Shown one piece after another: positions 47,881-58,415 of a stretch of 64,000 nucleotides of DNA (its first letter is position 1; the number at the start of each line of letters is the position of its first letter). The position numbers were made by a program, and so were the translations under genes. Source of the stretch: Mauremys mutica. Taxonomy: Eukaryota > Chordata > Testudines > Geoemydidae. The stretch spans positions 29,959,340 through 30,023,339 of the forward strand of contig NC_059077.1 of the NCBI RefSeq assembly GCF_020497125.1. The letters run 5' to 3'. The notes beneath the pieces were generated by a model, which searched no databases, was not told the DNA's origin, and saw only the letters and a list, made by a program, of their open reading frames with translations.

Positions 47881-49044
47881 TCAATCGTCTCCCACAAATC
47901 CATCAAAGTCCTCATCTTCTGTGTCTGAATTGAACAGCTGGGCAATTTCGCCATCAAACATGCCGGGTTCTCTCTCATCATTGTCGGAGTCAGTCTCGTT
48001 GCCAGGTGGCTGTTCAGCAATGATGCCGGCTTTCGCGAAAGCTCGGACAACAGTTAAAGCAGATACCTTAGCCCAGGCATCCACAATCCATTCACATATG
48101 GTGGCGTAACTCGCCCGGCGCTGCCTCCCAGTGTTAGTAAAGGTGTGTTCGCCGTCTGTCATCCATCGCTCCCACGCCGTTCGCAACTTCACTTTGAACG
48201 CCCTGTTTACACCAATGTCCAGCGGTTGGAGTTCTTTTGTTAATCCTCCCGGAATGATGGCAAGCTCCGAATTCATTTGCTTCACTTGGTTTTTCACAGT
48301 AGTGGTAAGATGGGAACGCATGGAGTCGCAGATTAACAGGGACGGTGATGCGTGGAAAAAACCATCCGATCTCTTTACATACACCTCTCTCAGCCACTCT
48401 CTCATTTTCTCCTCGTCCATCCAGCCCTTTTGATTGGCCTTAACGATGATTCCAGCTGGAAACTTTTCTTTTGGCAGCGTCTTCCTCTTAAAAATGACCA
48501 TAGGTGGTAGTTTCTGTCCATTACCGTGGCAACCAAGAACAACAGCGAAAGCCGACTTCTCATGCCCCGTGGTGCGTATCGATACCGTGCTGGTCCCCTT
48601 TTTCTCCACAGTATGGTTCACGGGGATGTCAAAAGCGAGGGGGACCTCATCCATGTTGGTGATGTGGTTGGGCTGGATCTTTTTGTCGGTAATCTTGTTA
48701 CTGCAGTAGGTGCGGAAGATGGCCAGCTTTTCTTTGTAATCCGCCGGCAGTTGCTGCGCCACGGTAGTTCTTGCGCGGATGGAGAGATGACGCCTTTTCA
48801 TAAAACGAAAGCACCAAGACGGACCTCCTTGAAAGTGTTCGATCTTCATGTCTTGTGCTATCGTTGTTGCCTTCAGTCGAATGCTGACCGTAGAGACGCT
48901 TCTCCCGGCTGTTCTTTGTTCAATAATCCATTGTTCAAGTTGGTCTTCTAACTGTGGCCACCTCGATTTGTTCCCGCGGAAACTCTGTTTCGTCTTCTTA
49001 ACTTGGCGCAGTTCATTTTCTTGCTTCCTCCACTTCCGAACCAT
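47881..49044 (-). CDS. Pogo/Tigger-like transposase, long open frame (387 aa), N-terminal start shifted
   Basis: The enzyme that would cut the element out and insert it at TA. Residues 1-15 (MVRKWRKQEN...) are the end of a first helix-turn-helix. Residues about 30-100 are a CENP-B-type DNA-binding domain (RWPQLEDQLEQWIIEQR... GGPSWCFRFMKRRHLSIR). The DDE-type catalytic core follows, with aspartates in NMDEVPL (D132), LLICDSMRSH (D240) and LQPLDIGVNRAFK (D276), the spacing of pogo/Tigger enzymes. The C-terminus is acidic (DSDNDEREPGMFDGEIAQLF), as in relatives. There are no internal stops. The upstream minus strand 49045-49157 encodes an in-frame NGNRAAAKEFNINES and, in another frame, an ATG with MAPVKRHAYEA. 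The full protein would be about 425 aa but for an apparent one-base loss near 49125. From the internal ATG at 49044 only a protein lacking most of the first helix-turn-helix would be made. Plus-strand frames at 47834-49102 are antisense shadows. Confidence 0.88.
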   Translation of the reverse strand: MVRKWRKQENELRQVKKTKQSFRGNKSRWPQLEDQLEQWIIEQRTAGRSVSTVSIRLKATTIAQDMKIEHFQGGPSWCFRFMKRRHLSIRARTTVAQQLPADYKEKLAIFRTYCSNKITDKKIQPNHITNMDEVPLAFDIPVNHTVEKKGTSTVSIRTTGHEKSAFAVVLGCHGNGQKLPPMVIFKRKTLPKEKFPAGIIVKANQKGWMDEEKMREWLREVYVKRSDGFFHASPSLLICDSMRSHLTTTVKNQVKQMNSELAIIPGGLTKELQPLDIGVNRAFKVKLRTAWERWMTDGEHTFTNTGRQRRASYATICEWIVDAWAKVSALTVVRAFAKAGIIAEQPPGNETDSDNDEREPGMFDGEIAQLFNSDTEDEDFDGFVGDD

Positions 49045-49157
49045 AGATTCATTGATGTTGAATTCTTTCGCAGCTGCTCTATTCCCATTTACAACCGCGT
49101 AACTGAGTAGCCTGTAGTTTGAATTGCCTCGTAAGCATGTCTCTTCACTGGTGCCAT
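49045..49157 (-). pseudogene. Frameshifted N-terminus of the pogo-like transposase
   Basis: The ATG at 49157-49155 opens MAPVKRHAYEA, typical of Tigger/pogo N-termini, but this frame stops after 22 codons. The frame that joins the main open frame gives NSNYRLLSYAV and NGNRAAAKEFNINES, the expected helix-turn-helix. The switch falls at GAGGCAATTC (49121-49130 on the plus strand), consistent with one missing base. It is either a real inactivating mutation or a sequence error. Confidence 0.7.
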
Positions 49158-49469
49158 TTTCGGGGGTCCTTAGACAAACAAATGTTGTTTTGCAGCATAC
49201 CGGTAGTATACCTACCGGAGGAGTGGAGAAGGTAAACGTACGTACTGTACGTATTAAGTAATGTTCTCTGATTGGTTTATCGCTGCCAGCGTACGTAGTT
49301 TGCGTATTACGTCCCTGTGTCAGCGAAAAATGGTCCGACAGTCAATCAAGCAAAGTGCTTACCAAAGTCGCACAACAACATTTTTACAGATTTTGGAACT
49401 CAGTGCACACATAAGGTGCACCGGATTATAAGACGCACGGCCAATTTTTGAGAAAATTTAAGGCTCTTA

Positions 49470-49497
49470 GGTGCGCCTTATAGTGCGGAAAATACGG
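49470..49497 (-). repeat. Right terminal inverted repeat of the pogo-like element
   Basis: Exact inverted copy of 47642-47669, followed by the TA target site at 49498-49499. Confidence 0.95.
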
Positions 49498-49499
49498 TA

Positions 49500-50774
49500 C
49501 TTAGATTTCCAGAAAGCCTTTGACCAGGTCCCTCACCAAAGGCTCTTACGTAAATTAAGTTGTCATGAGATAAAAGGGAAGGTCCTTTCATGGATTGAGA
49601 ACTGGTTAAAAGACAGGAAACAAAGGGTAGGAATTAATGGTAAATTCTCAGAATGGAGAGGGGTAACTAGTGGTGTTCCCCAAGGGTCAGTCCTAGGACC
49701 AATCCTATTCAACTTATTCATAAATGAGCTGGAGAAAGGGGTAAAAAGTGAGGTGGCAAAGTTTGTAGATGATACTAAACTGCTCAAGATAATTAAGACC
49801 AAAGCAGACTGTGAAGAACTTCAAAAAGATCTCACAAAACTAAGTGACTGGGCAACAAAATGGCAAATGAAATTTAATGTGGATAAATGTAAAGTAATGC
49901 ACATTGGAAAATATAACCCCCAACTATACATACAATATGATGGGGGCTAATTTAGCTACAACAAATCAGGAAAAAGATCTTGGAGTAATCATGGATAGTT
50001 CTCTGAAGATGTCCACGCAGTATGCAGGGGCGGTCAAAAAAGCAAACAGGATGTTAGGAATCTTTAAAAAGGGGATAGAGAATAAGACGGAAAATATATT
50101 ATTGCCCTTATATAAATCGATGGTACGCCCACATCTTGAATACTGAGTACAGATGTGGTCTCGTCATCTCAAAAAAGATATACTGGCACTACAAAAGGTT
50201 CAGAGAAGGGCAACTAAAATGATTAGGTGTTTGGAATGGGTCCCATATGAGGAGAGATTAAAGAGGCTAGGACTTTTCAGCTTGGAAAAGATGAGACTAA
50301 GGGGGATATGATAGAGGTATATAAAATCATGAGTGGTGTGGAGAAACTGAATAAGGAAAAGTTATTTACTTGTTCTCATAATATAAGCACTATGGGCCAT
50401 CAAATGAAATTAATGGGCAGCAGGTTTAAAACAAATAAAAGGAAGTTCTTCTTCACACAGTGCACAGTCAACTTGTGGAACTCCTTGCCTGAGGAGGTTG
50501 TGAAGGCTAGGACTATAACAGGGTTTAAAAGAGAACTGGATAAATTCATGGAGGTTAAGTCCATTAATGGCTATTAGCCAGGATGGGTAAGGAATGGTGA
50601 CCTTAGCCTCTGTTTGTCAGAGGATGGAGATGGATGGCAGGAGAGAAGATCAGTTGATCATTACCTGTTAGGTTCACTCCCTCTGGGGCACCTGGCATTG
50701 ACCACTGTCAGTAGATAGGATACTGGGCTAGATGGACCTTTGGTCTGACTCAGTACAGCTGTTCTTATGTTCTC
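49500..50774 (+). mobile_element. CR1 LINE, segment 3 of 3 (reverse-transcriptase core to 3' end)
   Basis: A 159-codon frame (49471-49950) holds [56 protein letters not shown] and the catalytic box VAKFVDDTK. The box normally reads FADD, so the alanine is changed but both aspartates remain. After a frame change comes NYTYNMMGANLATTNQEKDL and PLYKSMVRPHLEY, stopped by TGA at 50144. Then EVYKIMSGVEKLNKEKLFTC, NLWNSLPEEVVKARTITGF and the ORF end near 50577. The 3' UTR has CTCTGTTTGTCAGAGGATGG, CCTCTGGGGCACCTGGCATT and the end GCTGTTCTTATGTTCT. The copy is recent-looking but dead, even without the two insertions. Confidence 0.92.
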
Positions 50775-50938
50775 CCCTGCACACTCAGTGTGATCCACTG
50801 ACCTCTTAAGCTGGTTCCTTACCATTCAGCCAAGTTGGGAACCAACAATGTGGAAGAGGCTAACAAGTAGATTTGAGGCTCAGTAGTGGATAAAGCTGAC
50901 ATGGAGCTCAGAGCAGGTCAATGTAGGGGAGAGAGACT
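50775..50938. other. Short spacer, nothing seen
   Basis: Sequence between the CR1 3' end and the MITE; no feature recognised. Confidence 0.5.
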
Positions 50939-51237
50939 AGGGGTACGTCTACACTTACCTGCCGGTTCGACGCGGAGAGTTCGACTTTTTGGAGTTCGAA
51001 CTATCGCATCTGATCTAGACGCGATAGTTCGAACTCCGGAAGCGCCACGGTCGACTCCGGTACTCCACCTCGGCAGAAGGAGTTGGCGGAGTCGACGGGG
51101 GAGCCGCGGAGTTCGACCCCGCCGCGTGTGGACGGGTGAGTTGTTCGAATTAGGGTACTTCGAATTCAGCTACGCTATTCACGTAGCTGAATTTGCGTAC
51201 CCTAATTCGAACCCCCTTCCTAGTGTAGACCAGGCCT
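50939..51237 (+). mobile_element. 299-bp hAT-like MITE with two strong hairpins (copy 1)
   Basis: The ends are AGGGGTACGTCTACAC and GTGTAGACCAGGCCT. Hairpin 1 has 17-bp perfect arms (GGAGTTCGAACTATCGC at 50991-51007 and its complement at 51021-51037). Hairpin 2 has 16-bp outer arms (GTTCGAATTAGGGTAC at 51143-51158; complement at 51197-51212) and 12-bp inner arms (AATTCAGCTACG at 51163; complement at 51182), forming a nearly continuous 70-nt stem. It has no coding role; the 117-codon frame at 50886-51239 is incidental. The target duplication is not clear. Confidence 0.75.
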
Positions 51238-53429
51238 AGCAGTCTAGGCAGGGGAGGAAAGGCTGTGTTAGGGAACTGAGAAGTTGGCATAGCAGAGAAT
51301 GATCCAGAACTTGGCTTGGAAGCAGTGATGTCACAATGCAGCTGCTTGCTTGACTTCAGGGTGAAGTATTTGTCAAAGATTACTTTGTCATTTATATTCT
51401 GAATGCCCTCTGCCCCGTACTGGGCAGAGGGCATGCAGCACTTACTCAGCATGTAGTCCTCATGCATAGGAATAATCCCTGAACTCACTTCTATTGAATA
51501 AGAGTTGCTACAATGAATAAAGGTGACAAAATTGGGCTCATATCCCCACTATTTTTCCAAAATACTACCAATTCATCTTTGAACTTAGATTTGAAAATGA
51601 TGGTAAGAAAGTGACATCTTCTGGTCAAAGAATGAGTTGCACAGCACCGAGACATTTTTCTCTGTAGCTGGAATGTAACACAAGGTAAAAATAGGAAGTT
51701 TTCGGAATTATACAACAAACAGAATAAGCCAACAGAATAAGATAACTATGCTGCTATTTTTCTTTTCTTTTCATTTTTCCCCAAAATTTTGTTTTTGACT
51801 TTTAACTATTTTATGCTGGTATCTGAGCACTTCCACTGATGGATAATTATAATACTTTACCATTCCCTATATTTAGCTATATTTAGAATTAGATTGCATT
51901 AAACAAGTGAATATTTGAGGAGTGAAAGTGTTATTTTTTCAAATGCTTTTGCCTTTAAAAGGCATTTTATAAAAATTCAGGTCATGAGACCAAACTAAAA
52001 ATATATTAGAATTGATATGATTGTGCTAGTTCAGTTTTTTCTTAATATTCCTATTCCTGTTATCTTGCTGGATGCAAACTGATTCTAATGTACAAGTGCT
52101 CAGCATGAGGCAAAGACTTGACTTAGCATGCAAATCAATGCATTGTAATGTCACCTAGCTAGTAAAATCTAACTTTCATTTTTCTTTGTACAGTACAGTA
52201 TCTGGAAATTAGTGGACTTAATTTTGTAGTATTGACAAGGTCTTTGATATCTTGTCTTAGAACATGTCCTGTCTTAGATTTTTGGCTTTTTTGGCTTTGA
52301 AGAGATTTTCTGTGACTCCATCTGAGCCTGTGTTATGATTATTATTACTTAACTTGCTGAGTGTCTGATATGCCTTTGGATAATTCAGTTCAACTCTCCT
52401 TTCTTACTTCTTATCCAGCGAATTGCCCTGTATTTTCAGAAACTCTCCACAAAAACCTCATTGATTGAAATAACATCTACTGTTGCAGACACTGACAGAT
52501 GGAATCTTGTGAGAGCAGAGGGAATTCAATTGCAGGTTCTTTTGCTGCTTGGCTCAGCCTTGTACTCTTTTAGGTCTACAGAAACTTTTTGAAGAGCCCT
52601 ACTGGAAAGCTGCCAGTATCCTTGAGGTGACCTGATACCCAATAACTCAAACAAATTGATGATTCACTCCAAGGCACCTGCACTTGAACAATGGCCACCA
52701 AAAGGAGAAAACTTAAGCAGATTGGCATGTTTTTTCTGCTCACAACTAGAACAAATAGGAATGTTAGTGGTCAAGATGACCAAAAAAAATCACTTTAGAA
52801 AAAGAAAACTGACTTCTATTCTTTTTAAAAGTGTATAGATAATAAAATGCTGGGCCGTGATTCAGCATTGCAATTCCTATGTTCCGCAATGAACTACTCT
52901 GGACTGATGAGGGCGTGAATAAAGTTTGTCTGAATTTACCACCATGACTGATATTGCCAACAAAATCTGGTGACATTTCTCTAGACAGTCACCCATCCAC
53001 CCACTCCTTCCCTCTGCTTGGCCACTCCCTATACCTGCACCCCTGCTCTAGAGATCTCACAGTCTCTCTTTCCTGCTGTTCCATTACCTCTTTCCACTCT
53101 AATGCTGCCCCAGAGACCCCGTCACCTACTCTGAACAATTGCTCTCTGCTCTTTTCCCTCAATTTAGCACTTCTCTTCCACTTATTCCCTTCTGCTGCCT
53201 TCCACATATGCACATATGGGCATGTGCTGGGAGTCACAGCTCCACTGTGACTCATCCTAGTGCATTTTATTGAACATTTATTTTGGGGCCACTAGAAGGG
53301 TTAGTTAGAAGGCACATAGTACAGTATTTTTATTATGAGGCTGCCATCCAGGTTTTTGTCTCTGTGTCATCCAGCCTGGATGATGCTGCCTGATTGAGAC
53401 AAGGGACAGATAAGAGCAAACTGTGTAAA
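51238..53429. other. No gene seen
   Basis: About 2.2 kb, mostly AT-rich, then a C/T-rich part near 53000-53250. The frames 51150-51488, 52954-53250 and 52989-53255 have no recognisable domain. Confidence 0.4.
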
Positions 53430-53960
53430 CCCAAATCCAGAGAAGATTGAGGTGATGATGGTAGGTTGGGGGAAGCTGCTGTAGGATAGGGCATAGATAT
53501 AGTTAACCTCCTTCACTGAGGGTGTTTGTCTTCATTTAATCACCAGAGTTCACATCTTAAGGATTGTGTTAGAGCTCCTGTTTTAGATTAGCATACTGCT
53601 GCAGGGACCACAAAACCTTTTTGTCCATTTGTGCTTGGCGAGGGTGGTTGTGATCTTACAACTGTTATCCGTGCTTTTGTCACATCCAGGTTAGACTATT
53701 GCAATGCTCTCTCCATTTGGAAACTGTATCTGATACAAAATGCAGCTGCCTGATTATAAAATGTTGTTTTTATTACCAGCATCTCACCAGTGTTTTGTGA
53801 TCTGCACTTGGCTGGCTTTGGTTTCCAGGTGAAGTTTAAGGTGTTGGTTATGATGACCCTTTAAAAAGCCCAAAATGGCTTGAGACAGGGCCTACATGGG
53901 AGACTGTCTCTCTCTCTCTCTCACTGGGATATTTCTAGGCCTACACTTCAGCTGGATCCC
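53430..53960 (+). mobile_element. L2-clade LINE, C-terminal reverse-transcriptase fragment
   Basis: In broken plus-strand frames: AFVTSRLDYCNALS (near 53670), YLIQNAAA (near 53730) and FQVKFKVLVMMTL (near 53825). These are the blocks seen near the C-terminus of L2-type reverse transcriptases, here in the correct order. A (TC)n run follows at 53908-53923. Heavily decayed. Confidence 0.65.
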
Positions 53961-54388
53961 CTTTGATGCAGAAAAGAGAGTTCTGGCTGCCTGAAGTGTA
54001 CACGTGAATTTGGCCCCAGGTTTTTATATGTCTGAACTATTGTTTTTTTCTACTGTGGCTTTTTAAGATGTGAAGCATCTCGGATCAGATATCTTATACA
54101 AAGCACATGCTAGCCCTCTGAAGGAGCCTTGAGTACTGGGGAAACTATGCAATATCCTTTAGATCTGTTGTGGAAATCTTCATTGCTTTCCCACCGGTTG
54201 TAGTATTAATAGAAATTGGACCTAAATAAGAACAAAAAGGTTGGGGAGGTGAAATCCATCCTCCAGACTGGTACCAGGCTTACGCTGCATTGATGCCCAT
54301 GTACAGCCACTACTCCATACTATGGAATACAGGCTTGCAGAGCCCCGAACTCTAAGTTGTTCAATACAACAAAAGTCCATCTCAGCCT
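53961..54388. other. No gene seen
   Basis: Nothing recognised between the L2 fragment and the LTR-like region. Confidence 0.4.
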
Positions 54389-55140
54389 GTTACATACAAA
54401 TGTTGATAAAAATCAGCAAAAGTTGGAGACTGGTATAAACTGGATTGTTTAGGTTAAAATAACTGTGATAAGGATACTTCAAGGCTCCTGGTAAAGTTAC
54501 AGGTTGGCATGAAAATGATCTGAGAGATTCTAGAAATGGGAGGAAATGTTTATAGTTGAAATGACCAAAATGTGTTTTGATTGGTTATTGTTAATGGGAT
54601 AAGGCTGCCACCCCTTCCTGGACATTGTTTATATGGGGGAGGAGGGGGTCACTAAACACCAGGGACAGGTGGACTGAAAGAAGCAAGCTTTATCATCATG
54701 GTAGCCACCTCTACCATTTTCTGTGCCCCTGGGATCCACCATGACACTATTGGGCCTTCATCATCCTGATCCTAGAGCAGGCCAGAGAGATCTGCTGCTG
54801 ATCTCACCATTCCCATCAGTTTTGGCTAAATCCTGAACACCTGGAATGTGAGACTTCGTTCCTGCTCTCACCCCTCTATTGTATGACTTTTCTTCCCCCA
54901 CATTATCTTTTTTCTCTTTCCTATCTCTCTCCTTTTCCTTTCTGTTTAATAAAAGTCCGGCTTAGCTGGCAAAGGCAACTCAATATTTTGCAATACTGCT
55001 GTGAGTCCATGGCCAGTGAGGCAGCTAAGAGCAATGCCCTAAACAGTCCGATGCTGGCAGAAGTTGGCCACGTCTCAGAGTGACTAATAAAACCATGTAC
55101 CGTGCTCTGTTTGTCCAGCAGCAATGTTGCAAGTAAGAGT
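54389..55140 (+). mobile_element. Probable LTR (endogenous-retrovirus-like), boundaries uncertain
   Basis: A possible TG start is TGTTACATACAAATG. A CCAAT-type motif on the other strand (GATTGGTTATTG near 54579), a TATA-like TTTATATGGGGG (54628) and AATAAAAGTCCGG (54948) follow in LTR order, with a U5-like stretch after. No target duplication was found and no viral gene lies beside it. Short frames at 54883-55124 lie within it. Confidence 0.4.
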
Positions 55141-58100
55141 CAGCATCAGAAACAGAAGCTGCATTTTCAATCTTTGCTATTTTTTCTGTCCCTATAGCAG
55201 GGTTCACATAGGGCCTAGCAGGCCTTGTGGGCAGGCTGTGACTCAGCAGTCCCCAAAGTCCTGGGGCAGCCTGGTTGGGCATTCTGAAAGCCCGTGGCCA
55301 AGTTATAGTCTATCCTTCTCCGGTTCCGCTGCTCAGACAAAGGGCAGAGGGAAAGGTATGGGCCCTTCCTCTCCACTGGGTCATAACCCAGCTGAGGAGC
55401 ATCTCAGTCCCCTCTAGTTCCATCACTCCCTGTCTCCCTCAGTCTTAGTGTGGGAGTCTGTCCCCTTTTGTATGTGTGTTTGTCTTGCTTTGTCTTCAAG
55501 GAAACGGGATTGGGTTTTAACAACAACAACAGCAACAAAAACAGGTTCAGACCATCTCAGCTAATTTCTCTTCCCTCCCCCCCCGCCCCAAAAGGACAGT
55601 TATTACTGTTTTTAGTACCATCTAAAAATAACCCATCAAACAAGGGGGGAGGTGCTTTCCTATAAAATCTCTCTAATAGCTAAAGGAAAAGGGAATCAGG
55701 GATATTATTAAAATGAAAGCCTTAATACTTTACATTTCAAAGGCTTTAACAGTTTATCCTTCTTTTGCCATACCTTTAATGAGAGGTTAAAACAATTTTT
55801 AATGGTGGTTGTTACAATGAGACTTGCCAGGGGTAACTTGACCCTGGACCACACTTAATTGTTTAATGCTGTAGCAGTGAACAAGGGTTTTATTAATATC
55901 TAATCCCTGATTGGGCCCAAGACATGCCCTTGTCAACACAACAGGCTGGAATAGCAGCCACTGCCATTGGTTTTAGGGCTACTGAATTTCTCTAGCAGCA
56001 GATCCCGTCTCTTTAGCATACACTCATTTAGTCACTTACTGACAAAATACAGACAATAATCCAGCAGCTTGAGACTCTTTATATGGTTCAGAAATCTGGA
56101 GAATGTTGCAGGAGCCAGCTCAGAATATTATTTAACTCACTCATTTGAACTATCAGTACTTGTGGTAAGAGAGAAGTGAAGATCATGTGGACTATTTTCA
56201 GCGATAGCCATTTAGTTCATCATCAAAGATAGAGACATGGTTTTGAGGATGCTGTAGAAACTTCATCATTTTTTCTGTCTAGTCCAACATAATAAATATG
56301 GATCAGGACATTACTATCCAAAGGCTAACTGATCTGACAGATATGTTCTTATTTATCTCTGCTGAAGCGTACTATGTCAGAGTACATCAGTTTTCATAAA
56401 TTATATATATATATTAAAGGATGGAAAGAGTCTGGGAAGAATATCTAGGTACATCCCACTTGTTTGAGTTGGTGTATCTCACAGGATTTCCTTCTTCCAA
56501 GTAGATACATTGTGTATATCCATGGGGCAGTGACCTTTATGGCCCTTTGGACATACAACAAAACCACAACATTTGATTAAATCGCTGTACCAGCAAAACC
56601 TAATTGTGCAGCAGCATGTAATGACCCAGCTATGGGCCAAATTGTGTCCATAGCTTGCCTTGGGAGTCACACCACCATCAGAAAAATGTAATCTTCAAGA
56701 AGCACAATTTCTCCCCAGTGCTCGAGGAGAACAAGTGCACTGTATCATCCCTTCAGATGACTTCAGTGGGACGTGTGGATGCTCAGCATCTCTGAAAACC
56801 AGGCCGTTTACTTAGGTCCCCCTATATGTAGATTTAACATTAGGCTCATGAGGTTAAAAATGTTGACCTTAATAAACATTAATTCTGCACTAGACCCTTC
56901 ATCCATAAATATGATGTCATTAAGGGATTAAACTAGAGTATTTGTATAATGTATAGTATTTACTGCATTGCTGCCATTGGTAGTTTACTTCTATTTTCTG
57001 AGCTCTGTAGAAAGGATTTGTTTCCAAATTCCTTGAATGCCATTAATTTAAGCTGCCATATTTTTTGTTTGTTTGTACTTGGCATTACTTTAAATATCAT
57101 CTTTTTTGTTTCCCTCAGATTCATATGCACCTCAGCAAGGCCCTGTCTTCATCACTGTATCATCACTAGTAATAAAAGGGCTCTAAAGAATATAGACCCC
57201 ATTCATCTTCTCTTTTGGAATAACTAAGATCCTTGAGTCCCTCTCCTATTGTGGCACCCCCAGCACTTCCTTTTTCCTTTTTATTATATATTTATTTTAT
57301 AAAGAAATGCAGCACAGCAGATGATATTCCAAATATGTGTCTCCATGACATCTCAGATCAGTTCTTTGTACCTGTATGTACATCCTATGCTTGTGCAGAG
57401 TGTGGAGTTCCTATTGATGTCAATTAGCCTGGTTAGCCATATTTATCCCTAGTGTAGTTCCATTCATACAAGGAAATACAGTAGAAAGTCACAGAGTAAG
57501 TCTGAAAGAATGAACTGTTAGGGAGATCCTACAACTGTTAGCTGTATCAGTATGTCTCTGTACATGAACAGATGAGTGACAGATAGATCTTAGTGGTGCA
57601 TATCTAGCTGAGGGAGAGTTTTCCAGCTGTATACATGACAAAGAAGTGCTCAAGACCAAGTGGTCACAGCTCAGACAAACTGGTTCAACTCTAGGCTTGA
57701 ATATGAGTCAATATTTACATGTGTGGTTAATACACGTTGATATGTTTCAGCTTCCAGCTGTCAAATGTGCTCCGTATTTTCCTAGTCACTTGATTGCATG
57801 CAAAATACCCTTCTAAGACTGATGCACAGTTGTGCAAGTGTAAATGGCACCCTTGTGAGCCCACATCAAAAAGTAGAGCTTTGGTTGTTTACTGAAAGCC
57901 CGAGATTCTTTAGTTGTGGTGCATATGATATCATGTGCTGCATTACCCAGTGAAGAACACTGTAGTCAGATATTTAATAGGTACTGCTATTTGAACAATT
58001 TGTAACAAATAATTAGATGAATTTTACCTTTCTCACTTTAGTGGAATGTCTATGGGCAGATCTGTATTTTCGTTACTCTAAATTATTCAGTGACATTTGT

Positions 58101-58306
58101 TACATATTTCTTCCAGACTATGGCTTTCATAGTTGAAATTTGAGCTGTGTTGCACTGTTTGGTAATCACATTGTATTATTTCAGCTGTCTGACTGGATGA
58201 GCAGAACACAGGGTTCAGGGCCAGTTTGCAGTAGTCAGGACAAAATGTAAAATCACCTGCTTCTACTCTCTCACCATCTTCCCCTCATCTCCATTTTTAA
58301 TGTAGA
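55141..58306. other. No gene seen
   Basis: About 3.2 kb. Contains an (AAC)n-like run near 55520, an (AT)n run near 56401 and a short dispersed repeat near 56755-56815 (GATGCTCAGCATCTCTGAAA). The frames at 55025-55417, 56949-57227 and 57233-57427 show no domain. Confidence 0.4.
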
Positions 58307-58415
58307 TTTATAGAATTAAGGCCAGAAGGGACCACCAAGTCATCTAGTCTGATCTCCTGTATATCAGAGGCCTCCTCTACACCTACTCCCAACACATTAA
58401 AATCAACAACCAATA
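58307..58415 (-). mobile_element. Older CR1 LINE 3' tail, short
   Basis: The plus strand has TTTATAGAATTAAGGCCAGA, AGGGACCACCAAGTCATCTA and GTCTGATCTCCTGTATATCA: the reverse complement of an older CR1 3' end, the same type as at 26395-26801. Confidence 0.7.

Larger units (their letters stand above)
47642..49497 (-). mobile_element. Complete pogo/Tigger-like DNA transposon, 1856 bp
   Basis: A cut-and-paste element of the Tc1/mariner superfamily, pogo branch. Its ends are perfect 28-bp inverted repeats (47642-47669 and 49470-49497) beginning CCGTATTTTCCGCACTAT. The flanking dinucleotide is TA on both sides (47640-47641 and 49498-49499), the target preference and duplication of this superfamily. 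Four copies of ATAAGGCGCA lie in the left 110 bp (from 47658, 47675, 47724 and 47741). Two variants (ATAAGGTGCA, ATAAGACGCA) lie in the right 90 bp, probably subterminal transposase binding sites. One gene, the transposase, is read right to left. The ends match exactly and CpG is abundant, so the copy looks young. The strand given is that of the transposase. Confidence 0.92.

Noticed and set aside
48131..49102. Several plus-strand open frames of 84-141 codons
   Set aside because: They lie opposite the transposase frame and have no domain; they are antisense shadows of a GC-rich coding sequence.
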